Positions 34,111 to 44,258 of a DNA stretch of 64,000 bases are shown here, piece after piece. Position 1 is the stretch's first letter. Every line of letters begins with the position of its first letter. Origin of the DNA: Progne subis subis (taxonomy: Eukaryota; Chordata; Aves; Passeriformes; Hirundinidae); NCBI GenBank assembly GCA_022316685.1, contig JAKJHU010000992.1:62001-126000 (forward strand), in the 5' to 3' direction. Position numbers and translations under genes: made by a program. The notes below the pieces were generated by a model that worked only from the letters and a program-made list of their open reading frames with translations, was not told where the DNA came from and made no database searches.

Positions 34111-36183
34111 GGGTTCAAGCTGCAGGAGAACAAAGTTCAAAGGATGCCACCTTGCCAGTACATGGGACTCGAAATTGGCAAGCAGACCATTGTGACACAG
34201 AAACTGGCCATCAAGACAAAAATCAGGACCCTTGCAGATGGCCATCAGCTATGTGGGGCATTGAATTGGGTAAGACCCTACCTAGGTCTGACCACCAAAG
34301 ACCTGGCCCCCCTCTTTGAATTACTGAAAGGGGGAGAGGAGCTGAGTTCTCCTAGGGTCCTCACCCCACAGGCCAAGAAAGCCCTGGAAAAGGTATAAAA
34401 CATCATGTCTATGCGGCAGGCAAACCAGTATGAGCCGGACCTGCCTTTCAAATTTATTATAATGGGGAAGTTGCCACACCTCCATGGGGTCATCTTTCAA
34501 TGGGACCCAACAGCTAAAAAGGACCATGGCAGGGGAGATCCTCTCTTAATCATAGAGTGGGTTTTCCTCAGCCACCAGCGATATAAAAGAATGACAAGGC
34601 CACAAGAATTGGTGGCTGAACTGATTCGGAAAGCAAGAATCCGAATCAGAGAAATGGCCAGATGTGACTTCGAATGCATTCACGTTCCAATTGGACTTAA
34701 ATCAGGCCAAATTACAAAAGCGATGTTAGAACACCTGCTTCAAGAAAATGAAGATTTGCAGTTTGTCTTGGACTCCTTCACTGGTCAAATTTCAGTTCAT
34801 AGACCTGCCCATAAAATTTTCCATTCAGATGCTCAATTTACATTGGTATTAAAAAGTGTTAGGACCAAAACACCTCTGGAGGCTCTGACAGTTTTTACAG
34901 ATGAATCCAGAAGATCTCACAAGTCAGTCCTGACTTGGAGAGGTCCTCAAACTCAGCAGTAGGAGGTAGATATTGCTGAGGTAGAAGGATCACCTCAGGT
35001 TGCTGAGTTGGCTGCAGTCATCAGGGCTTTCGAAAGGTTCTCCAAACCATTCAATCTAGTCACGGACTCTGTGTACATTGCGGGAGTGGTGTCCAGGGCA
35101 GAGCAGGCCATCCTGCAGGAGGTGTCTAACGCTGCACTCTTTCAGTTACTCTTGAAACTTGTCAAGCTAGTCTTCCACCAAGAGCAACCCCTCTTTGTGA
35201 TGCATACAAGGCCACACACCGATTTGCCTGGGTTCATTGCTGAGGGAAACAGAAGGGCTGGTGCTCTTGCTGCCCCTGTGGCAGTGGCCCCTTTGCCAAA
35301 CATCTTTGAGCAGGCAAAAGTCAGTCACCGATTGTTCCATCAAAATGCGCCGGGTCTAGTTCACCGGTTTCACATCACCTGAGAACAGGCCAGGGCAATC
35401 GTGGCCACAGGTCCCTCTTGTCAGCAGCATGCACTCCCCACTCTAAATGTGGGAGTTAACCCCAGGGGACTTAACAGCTGTGAGGTGTGGCAGATGGACG
35501 TGACATATGTTCCCCAATTCAACAAGCAAAAATATGTGCGAGTCTCAGTAGACACCTTTTCTGGCGAAGTCTTTGCCTCCACCCACACAGGGGAGAAATC
35601 CTGGGATGCCATCAAACACCTGGTCCAGGCTTTCTCCTTCATGGGCATCCCGAAGGCACTGAAAACCGATAACAGGCTCACGTATTGATCTGAGGAATTC
35701 TGCAATTTCCTGCAGCAATGGAGAGTGGAAAACAAGACAGGCATCCCCCATTCCCCAACAGGCCAAGCCGTGGTTGAGAGGACCCACCGGGAGATCAAAT
35801 GGGACCTCAAACAACAGCAGCAGGTTTTAAAGACAGAATCACCTTCCATCCAACTGGCCAGGGCCTTGTTCACAATCAATTTTTTAAACTGCTCCTATGA
35901 GGTTTTGAACCCACTGATACTCCGTCACTTTGGAGCAAACCAAGAGCTAACCATGAAAGAGAGGCCGCCGGTCATAATGAAGGACCCTGAGACTGGACGG
36001 ACAGAGGGACCTCATGAGGTGATCACATGGGGATGTGGATATGCTTGCATGTCCACCCCCACAGGCCTAAGGTGGTTGCCATCTAAATGGGTGAGGCCCT
36101 ACATCCCAAAAGTCTTAGGGACAAAAGAAAAAAATCTCACAGGTGCCGGTCGCAGCGTGGAGAAGGAAAAAAAAGGAGGATGA
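34111..36183 (+). pseudogene. ERV-2 pol remnant: RT thumb, RNase H, integrase
   Basis: A single reading frame spans about 2.07 kb, broken only by nonsense codons: TAA 34396-34398, TAG 34960-34962, TGA 35380-35382 and TGA 35686-35688. The RT thumb has the characteristic LNWVRPYLGLTTKDLAPLF segment. RNase H shows VFTDES (first aspartate), a glutamate in QVAELAAV and NLVTDSVYIAG. The integrase zinc domain has both histidines (VSHRLFHQN), but the first cysteine of the CxxC is glycine (TGPSC). The DDE triad is at WQMDVTY, TDNRLTY and VERTHRE, and the C-terminal domain ends WLPSKWVRPYIP. The RT fingers and palm, including the YXDD catalytic motif, are deleted. Frameshifts are absent, so decay was by point mutation after the deletion. 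Confidence 0.92.
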
Positions 36184-36295
36184 CATATGGGGCGAACTTC
36201 CCTTTCCTTCCAGTTTCCCTACCCCAAACTAATTTGTCTTTTTAAAGTCCTTTTCAGTTAATTTGAGCCAGATCCTGACCCGAGCCTAGTTTGTG

Positions 36296-36733
36296 ATGGA
36301 GATCCATCTTCTCCCATTGATTCTGCTCGCCAGCCTCCTCTTGCCGGCCAGTGAATGGATTATGCCACAGCCAAAAGCTAATGTGTGGGCCACCCTTGCA
36401 GAATGAAGGACATGGCTGGCAAGATTAAGAGGGAGACAGATGACTGGCTGAGCGGACTCCTTTAAGGACTGGGGACTCTTGGGCTGGATTGGTTCAATTT
36501 TAAAGACTGGTTTATTAATTTTATTTATTATTGTTGTTGCTTTAATTTCTTGTGGTCTCGTTAAGAGGATGATTTATAAGTTAATCATTAATATCACACA
36601 TTCCCCCTCAGTGAACCATGCCACCATCCCAAGTGCACCAGAAGAAGACATGGAGCTGGAGGAAGGCTTGGACATTGAAGGGCAAGACCATGAAGGCTGG
36701 CCCACCCATCAAGAGTGGTTTGCCGAAAGCTAG
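36296..36733 (+). pseudogene. ERV-2 env remnant: signal peptide and membrane anchor only
   Basis: An ATG at 36296 opens a 36-codon frame with a hydrophobic leader (LLPLILLASLLLPAS), a typical Env signal peptide, ending at TGA 36404-36406. From 36479 an 84-codon frame encodes a membrane helix (about residues 8-27, LKTGLLILFIIVVALISCGL), a short basic stop-transfer stretch and a long acidic tail rich in glutamate, ending at TAG 36731-36733. The surface subunit and the fusion/heptad part of the transmembrane subunit are missing between the two. Confidence 0.75.
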
Positions 36734-36803
36734 CCAGGTTCAGAGCACCTTCCATCTCCAGCCCAATTCTTTGCATTTTAAAATATTTCTATCTTCAATC
36801 TTT

Positions 36804-36807
<4 letters not shown>

Positions 36808-36850
<43 letters not shown>
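36808..36850. repeat. 43-nt poly(A) at the end of ERV-2
   Basis: Uninterrupted A run directly after ATCTTTATTT and 74 bp past the env stop. It could be an expanded A-rich polypurine tract, or the tail of an ERV-derived transcript inserted by LINE machinery. Confidence 0.9.
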
Positions 36851-36854
<4 letters not shown>

Positions 36855-36858
36855 ACAG

Positions 36859-38440
36859 TGTCATAGGTTGGCACAGTTCAGTTTTTAGTTAGGGAGGAAT
36901 GTAGGGTGTTACCCTGTCAGGACCCTGGAATTGTTTTAGAAAGGACAGGTTTCTATCAGAAGTTAGATTGGGATATTGGCATTTGCTTTGACCACTGAGA
37001 ATGTTGAATGCAACTTTGGGAAGTACCCATATAAATCCTGATTCTGTTCAAGTCAGTCCTTTTCTTCCTGGACAGCGGAACAGGTAACATAAAGTCAAGC
37101 CTGCTGCTCCTCCCCCCCTTTTTGGGGGTGGAAACTAGTCCCAAGGCCTAACTGGACTCCATCAGCTCCCAGCAGGGGAGGAGAGGTTGCAGCTTAACAT
37201 CAAATACTTTTTAAAACTTCCCCAGAGCCCTGGAGCCCTGGAACAGGGATGGATCTCCGTCAGGCCCCTGATAACCGCTATGGGCCTGGTTGTGCTGGGG
37301 CCACCCCGATTGTCACCAAGGGGTGGGCAGAGCTCTCCCCCTCCCCTCCTCTGGTGATTTCCAGAGAGAGAGGAAAAGAGTGGAGAGAGAAAACCCAGCC
37401 AATCTGAAATGCAGCAGCAGAGAGACTGCTGCCTGGCAGAGATCACATGGCTACTGCAGGCCTGACCAGATTTAACTCTTTCCTGGCAACATGAAGCTTC
37501 CGAGACTAAGCCTTCCTTGAGAGAGAGAAGAGTGAGACAGAGTAGAAGAGTAGAAAAGACACAGCATGGGGTCAGTAGAGCAAGACTGAAAGAACTGATG
37601 AAGATTATTAGAAGGAGGGATTGAGGAAGTGGACATTTTTTAACTGGACTTCTCTAGTGTAAACTATGGAGAAATGGATTGTTTCTTATAACATCTTAAT
37701 GTTGTTTGGGGGCATGCTGGTTCTGTTCAAAGTTGGGGATTGATATAATTGAGATTTAAGTGGGAATCTTAAAACCCCTCGCTCCTGGGGTAAAATGAGG
37801 TCTCTCTTTGAGACAAAGATGATTTTAGAGAGAAAGTGATGTGATATAATTGAGCTTTAAGTGGGAATCTTAAAACCCCTTGGCTCCTGGGATAAAAGGA
37901 GGTCTCTATTTCTTTTGAGATAGAGACAATTTTAGAAACAGAAGAAAAGAATCCTTGCCTTGTACTAGAAGAAGAATTCTTAAACAGTACCCAGCATACA
38001 CTAAGAGTCAAGTTATTAGCCAGAGGAAAGGCTGCTAATGGGTGGAACAGCACAGTCTGCAAAAACTCCAGGCAGTTGCAGATTTGTGAGGTTAGGAGCC
38101 ACAAAACTGTTTTTGTCTTGTGGCGAATGTCTCCATAGGACTCTAGAGAGGATCCTCTCCCAAAGTGATGAAGGATTACATTTAAATGGTGAAATTCACT
38201 GAAAATCACAGGTTGTATCTCTCTGTGTTGTTTGTAAGAAAGGTAATAGTTTATAAAGGAAAGGAAGAGTGTTTTGAAGTTTCATTTTGTTTTTCTTTGG
38301 GTTTTTTTCAACTTTTCCATTCTTCTAGTGTGTGTTAATAAAACTATTTGTTTATTTTTTAAGCTTGAGTCTGCTTTGCTCCTCCTGATCCTCTCCCACA
38401 AAAAGAAAGTAAACACTAAGACCACTACACTAAATTTGGC
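36859..38440 (+). mobile_element. Long LTR-like block following ERV-2
   Basis: Begins TGTCATAGGTTGGCACAG and runs about 1.58 kb. The polyadenylation signal AATAAA is at 38337-38342. Near the right end come ATTTGGCCAACAG and then AATTTGGCGAACATG, where a U5 end and primer site would be expected. CAACAG occurs at 36853-36858 and again at 38441-38446, a possible 6-bp target duplication, but the block would then end in GC rather than CA. It could be the 3' LTR of ERV-2 or an independent solo LTR. A 101-bp unit inside it is duplicated. The frames here carry no domain. Confidence 0.5.
37741..37942 (+). repeat. Tandem duplication, 101-bp period
   Basis: Two copies start TGATATAATTGAG at 37741 and 37842 and share AGTGGGAATCTTAAAACCCC, GGCTCCTGGG-like and GAGGTCTCT blocks with about 10-15 percent differences by eye. 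It looks like a U3 enhancer-type duplication inside the LTR-like block. Confidence 0.8.
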
Positions 38441-38446
38441 CAACAG

Positions 38447-41400
38447 AATTTGGCGAACATGAAGCCACTACATTTTGTTGGGGTTTCTGCCTGGTTGTAA
38501 CTAAAACCATTTATTTCAAACAGTTATACTTTAACTGTTACCTTTCCAAGAAGTATACCAAGCTATGCATGTCATTGTTGCAAATTTGCAAACATAAAAC
38601 CAAACTAAAAAACAAACCCAAATTTAACACAATGGACTGTGAATATATATATAGTTCTATATAGAGTAAACATATGAAATTGATAATTGAGTAAAAACGT
38701 TTGTGTAACATAGCAGTAAATTCTCTGAATACATACTTATTTGTGCAAGATTTAAGAAATCAAACATTTTTCATCTTGAAATAGGCTCTAGATCCCCTTC
38801 TAAGAATGGGGTTTTAGTTGATGACAGCTTTATTCATCTAAAATACAAAAAAAAGTCTCAAGTAATTGTCCTCTGAAACAATTTTTTTCTAAGAAATCTA
38901 GTATCACTTTCCTACAGCTTCAAATCTTGACATTTTCCTTCTGTACCAAAAATTCCTCACTATTTCTACTACATCTGCAGTAGCAACATATAAAGTGAGT
39001 AAGTTTTAAGACAAGATCAGAATTCAATTCTGTCCTATCTAAATGGAAAGCTGGTAAATTAAAAAAATAAATAAATCAGTGAGGATAATTGCAATGAGTA
39101 AAACAAACTTGTAGGCAGCTGTTTTACATAAAGGCTGTTACACAAAATACCTCAGTAAATTAACTTCTTTACAAAATGGGAAACAAGTAATGTCTATGTA
39201 CAATCTTGCTGAATTTGCAAAGTAATCTCCCATACATATTTCTGTGCCCTGTCTGAAAAGGTGTCTTTGGCAAAAGATACCAATGTCATGGACACCAAGG
39301 AAAATTATCAGGTCTTCCTTGTCTTGATGATGGAAATCTGAGATTTCAGATTTCTTCATCCTCAGGAAGAAAATATTGACAGTGGGAATGGAGCAGACTT
39401 AGAGGAAAGGCAAAAACTTGTTCTCTATGGTGATGAAGGTATTTTCATAATGAAATTTAGGCTGGGCATTAAAAAAACCCTTCTGTCAGCAAGAGCTACA
39501 AATTATTTTCTCATATCGCCTAAAAAACAGCAGCCTTCACATTTGTATTTCTTTATTAAAAAAGATAAAGATAACATGTCTTCTCTCTCCAGCTGACAAT
39601 ATCCATCTTGCTTCAGAAAAGGACAGATTAGGCAGCTCTTGAGAACCCTGAAAGCCTATTTTTATGTATCTTCATCATCCCTGGTAGTGTTAGTAGTAAA
39701 TGGTCAGAGAGTTATACAGAGAATTCCAAACCAGTTTACTATCTTTTTCCCCCTTGATATTTCCAAAATCATCTCACAGAAAAGGTCTACTTTCACTTAT
39801 ACTATTCTCAAAAAAATTGTCATGACTCACTTTACATTTTATAATGTGTGTATGCACAGTCATAAGAAGGGGGAATGGTGAAGAGAAGATAGCCAGCTGA
39901 TCCATAAAGACATTGATGTTTTTCCTTCACAGATCTGAGGAGATTATATTGGCTGTTGTGAATATCTATCAGGTTGGCAGTGCTCTTTCCCCTGCCCCTT
40001 TTGCCAGACACCACACAGGCACAGATGGAACAGGATGGGTAAAAACCACATCAATACAGCGGCTGTTTGCCCATGTCAGTTGGAAGGCATGTTGTGTCCA
40101 CATCATGATGGGGACAGGACAGTTCTCTGCCTGCTCCCAGCTTGGATCCTGCTTTCTCTGCTTAGAAAGCAGCCTGTCCAGCAGGCAACCTCTGGCCCTG
40201 CAGACAAGCATGCCATCAATAAATACACTGGAGGCAGATTAGAACGTTGCACAGACTAACTTCTTCTATGGCATTAAAAACATTAGATCACATCCACAGC
40301 TGGTGCAGCTCAGTAATCTCTTTGTTTTAAGCAGATCAGAACTGAGTTATGTCAGCTGAATGTCCAATTCATAATATTGGTTCTTTTGATCTTTGAATTC
40401 TTGCAGCATTACTAAGGCTGGACATCTGAAGCAAAGGTTCAATTTTAAAGCTGTTATCCTCATTCTTTTAAACAAAAAACCTTTCCAGCTCAGAATGCAT
40501 GTATAAATATGCCAGATTCACAGGTCTAAACTTACACCCTACTGTACATGTCATTAGTCTGTGTAAACTTTTTTCTTTAAATTATGTTTCTCCTGAGTTT
40601 AATTCCCCAAATCTTTGTCTTATTTAAACCTTCCATCTTTTAAAATATATCTGATCTTGTACATTTAAGAAACCAATAGATATCTCAAATAATTAATTAC
40701 ATTTTTGCATGGAATTTATCTATTTTTAATTTGAAGCTATTAATTTAAATTAGATAATCTGTAAGCAAAATTACTGTGACCAAGTTGCAGAAAAGTATAA
40801 TCTCTCTAGTAATTTCATTTTGACTGATATAAAAGGGAAGAGAAAAGAAAATTTCTGACTACTGTTTACGCACAAACTGCAAGTCATATACATTAGCAAG
40901 ATTGGCTTTTGACCTAATGAACTGGAAACTAAATTGCATTGGTGCCTGTGCACAATAGGAAGAATACTGTGGCAAACTGAAAGGTTTTTAAAATACTTAC
41001 CAAACACAGAAAGAGTTTTCTAGATCAGAAATATTCCTAGGTGAATGTCAGCTGATATAACTTGATATAAATGAAGAATGAGGGTGTTGTGAAAACCACC
41101 AAAGGGGCTAAAAGCAGTAAAGCCAGCTTTACACTTATTTCATTCCCAGCCGTGCACAGATGGACCAACACAGTTCTCTAAAGAGCTCACGAATCTCAAT
41201 AAACTCTTCTTGTTGCACCAAATTTCTAACTTAGATCTCTTGAAAACTTTATCTTTGCTATAGTTATTTTTAACTCATTATAAGTAGTACTTTAACAGTC
41301 ATCCCAAGGACAAAACTACTGCTGTTTCAGTGTTATGATAGGCAAGTCTTCAGAGACTATTAGAAATGCACCCACGTTCTGAAGCAATGGAGAACAAGAA

Positions 41401-42351
41401 TCCAATAAAAGTCTTTATAAAGCAAATTTCAAGAACAAATCTCAAGTCTCCACAATGTTGAGCACCTCTGTCTTGGTAAATGCAGATCTCAATGACAAGT
41501 GGAAGTACCTCAGGAAGCAAGAGTCATATGCCAGTGACAGCATCGGGTCACTCTCTTGAGACCAGAAATCAAGTGTTTTGGGCTGTTAAGATTTCAGAAA
41601 TGTATCACTGTTTCCTCTCATTGTTTAGTTATAAATAGCAAAAGAGTTGGCCAGAGTTACTAACAAAAACGGTATAGTGCATTGGTAAAATCACTTTACT
41701 AGAATAGTTCCCTCTCACTTAGTAAGTGTTAGTTGTGCATTCTTGCACCTCACAAGTTGTCAACACTTTGTATTGATTCTCAAATCCTAAATGGTTCCAA
41801 TTTCTCCACACAATTGATGCTTTAAGAAAACAAATATGAATGTATGGAGCTATCAGATAAATCAACGCTGTAATGACCACTGGATGAGATGAAACTTTGC
41901 AAGTCTAATTGAAGATGACAGGAAACTACTATTTTTGGGAATTTTTCATTATCACTTAAGGCACGAAGCAGAAAATTAGTAACAAATACTAGTTTGCTTT
42001 GGAATGTAGATCTTTTTTTCCTCCCTATTGAAAACAAATCTTTCCCAAGTATTGAAAGATCATGAACATCATCTAATTTCCTTCAATAGTGTATAGTGGG
42101 GTAGTTTCTAAATAAGTTATAATTACTCCAATTAGCTTTAAAAAATTAAAAAGGTTTATGATTCTTGTATGATTCTTATCTGATACACGGTAATTTCAAA
42201 GAAGATTGCAGATATTTTGTAGCTCTATCATCTAAACAATACTTGACATTCCGAAGAGGCATGTAGATTTTTCTGCACATGCTGGGAGGGTTTTTCTCTG
42301 CCAGTAGTAGTTACATTTAAAATCCTCATTTAAAATCCATGAATACAACTC
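38447..42351. other. Non-coding spacer
   Basis: Mostly AT-rich host sequence. A slightly GC-richer stretch at 39960-40260 holds a 109-codon frame without recognisable domain. No repeat family was identified. Confidence 0.6.
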
Positions 42352-44258
42352 TATGGGCCCAGCCATCCAGCCAATTCTCAACCCAGCAAAGAATGGTCCT
42401 GTCCAAGCCACAGGCTGCCAGCTTATTCAGTATCCTAGGTTACAATTTAAGATGTGCCCAAAGTATGTATTCTATCACCATCTACAGGAGCTGTTGAAAC
42501 TAGATTGGGCAGTGTTTCCCTTGCCCCCTGCCTCTGGACTGTCTTCTCTTCATGGCCCATCAATGCACTGCTGCATGACTCATAGATACCTCCCTCCAGG
42601 AGCTATCTCTGTTTAATGGGCAATCAAGGACCCATTACAAGACTGATGAAATGATATCAGCCCATTGTGAGATGCTCCACCCAGGGGGAGGAGCCAAGCA
42701 TTCCCAGCTGGATATAATCTGGCATTTGGGACAGCACAGGCAGCCTTACCCACTGGATTCCCAGAGGACAAGAGCTACCAGACCTTTCTGCAGGAACACT
42801 GCTTCAACAAGACCACTTCATCTGGACTGCTGCCACCACCGTGTCAGGTTGTATTCTGACTCTGTCAGTGATCTTTTGTACTATTGCATGTGTTTTGTTT
42901 TATTTATATTACTTTTTTTTTTTTTTTTCCTCTCCCATTAAATTGCTTTATCTGACTTGGAGTCTCTCACTGGTTTTGCCTTCAAGCCAGCACATCCAGG
43001 AATATGCTGAGGGAGACAGTCTCAAAGGCCTTGCTGAAATCCAAACAGACAACATCCACAGCCTTCCCTGCATCCACCAGGCAGGTCACCTGGTCATAAA
43101 AGGAAATCAGGTTAGTCAAACATGATCTACCCCCCCTTAACCCGTTCTGGCTGGGCCTGAGACCCTGGCCATCCTGTAAATTCCGTGTGATGACACTCAG
43201 TAGAAAATGTTCCATTACCTTAGCAAGTACGGAGGTGAGACTGACTGGTCTATAATTACCAGGATACTCCTTCCCAACCTTTTTGTGAATGGCTACCAGT
43301 CATCTGGAACCTCAGCAGTGAGCCAAGACTGTTGTTAAATGATGGAGAGTGGCTTTGCAAGCTCATCTGCCAGCTCCCTCATCACCAGGGGGTGGATCCC
43401 ATCTGATCCCATAGATTTATGAATATCCAAGCAGCTCAGCAGTTCTCTGACTACCTCCTCTTGGATGACAAGGGGCACCATTCTGCTCCCTAACACCATC
43501 TACCAACCCAGGAGAATAGTTGTCCTGAGGACAAGCCATTTTCCCACTAAAGACTGAGGCAAAGAAGGCTGAGGCAAAGAAGACATTAAGCACTTCTGCC
43601 TTCTCCTCATCTGCAGTTACTAAGTTCCCTCCCTCATCCAATAAGGAACAAAGGTTGGTCTTACCCTTCCTTTTGTCATTAATACATTTGTAAAAAAAAA
43701 TTATTATCCTTTACAAAAGTTGCCATTTTAATTTCAAACTGAGCTTTGGCCCACCTAATTTTTTCCTACATACCGTAACAACCCCCTTATATACTTCCTG
43801 AGAAACCTGACCCTCCTTCCAAAGATGATACATCCTCTTTTTATACTTAAGTTCCTTCAAAACCTCATTGCCCAGCCAGGCTGGACATTTGCCTCGTCAA
43901 CTCATCTTTCAGCACACAGGGACAGTCTGTTCCTGTGCCCTCAAAATCTCTCTTTTGAAGCACATCCATCTTTCCTGAACTCCTTTGTTCTTAAGGGCTG
44001 CTTCCCAAGGAATTCTCTGAATAAGTCTCCTAAATAGGCCAGAGTCTGCCCTCTGGATGTCCAATGTAAGAGTCTTACTGGTGCTCCTCCTAATTTCACC
44101 AGATATCAAGAACTCTATAATTTCATGATCACTCTGCCCCAAGCGGTCTCCAACCACTTCTCCCACCAGCCCATCTCTATTTGCAAACAACAGATCTAAG
44201 ATAGTCCTTCCCCTGGTGGGCTCACCCACCAGCTGCAACAAATAGTTGTTTTCCACAT
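42352..44258 (-). mobile_element. CR1 LINE fragment (endonuclease to RT), split by an LTR
   Basis: Read on the minus strand from 44258, the first part is the end of the ORF2 endonuclease domain (LLQLVGEPTRGRTILDLLFA, then SDHEIIEF, 43909-44256). The linker region is at 43417-43641 (a FFASVF segment). The reverse transcriptase follows, with VDVVCLDFSKAFETVS at 42982-43215. The RT frame is interrupted at SIFL by an LTR (42431-42994) and resumes at 42352-42430 with the expected NKLAACGLDRTILCWVENWL. Both ends of the CR1 are truncated; the 3' tail is missing. Several frameshifts and stops are present, so it is inactive. Confidence 0.9.
42431..42994 (+). mobile_element. Solo LTR (TGTCCTAGG family, copy C) nested in CR1
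   Basis: Nearly collinear with the LTR at 19701-20267, sharing CCTAGGTTACAAT at the left and TTCAAGCCAGCACA at the right. Its first dinucleotide is mutated to TA. TTCAG (42426-42430) and TCCAG (42995-42999) flank it and look like a 5-bp target duplication with one later change. ATTAAA at 42937-42942 is a polyadenylation signal variant, and GGATATAATCTGG is promoter-like. The CR1 reading frame continues across it, so the LTR is younger than the CR1. Confidence 0.9.

Larger units (their letters stand above)
32540..36850 (+). mobile_element. ERV-2: older class II gag-pol-env remnant
   Basis: Decayed retroviral genes follow in the normal order on the plus strand: gag (capsid with major homology region), a short unassigned segment, pol (RT thumb to integrase), then an env signal peptide and env anchor with most of env missing. 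Pol motifs are of the ERVK/betaretrovirus style, like ERV-1, but the two copies differ throughout and belong to different families. No 5' LTR is visible because the left edge is an assembly gap. On the right the remnant ends in 43 A. The left boundary given here is only where C-rich sequence after the gap begins to look retroviral. Confidence 0.85.

Noticed and set aside
39913..40242. 109-codon plus-strand frame in a GC-richer patch
   Set aside because: Opposite strand is also open, no domain, and no splice sites that make sense; a retropseudogene was considered but not supported.
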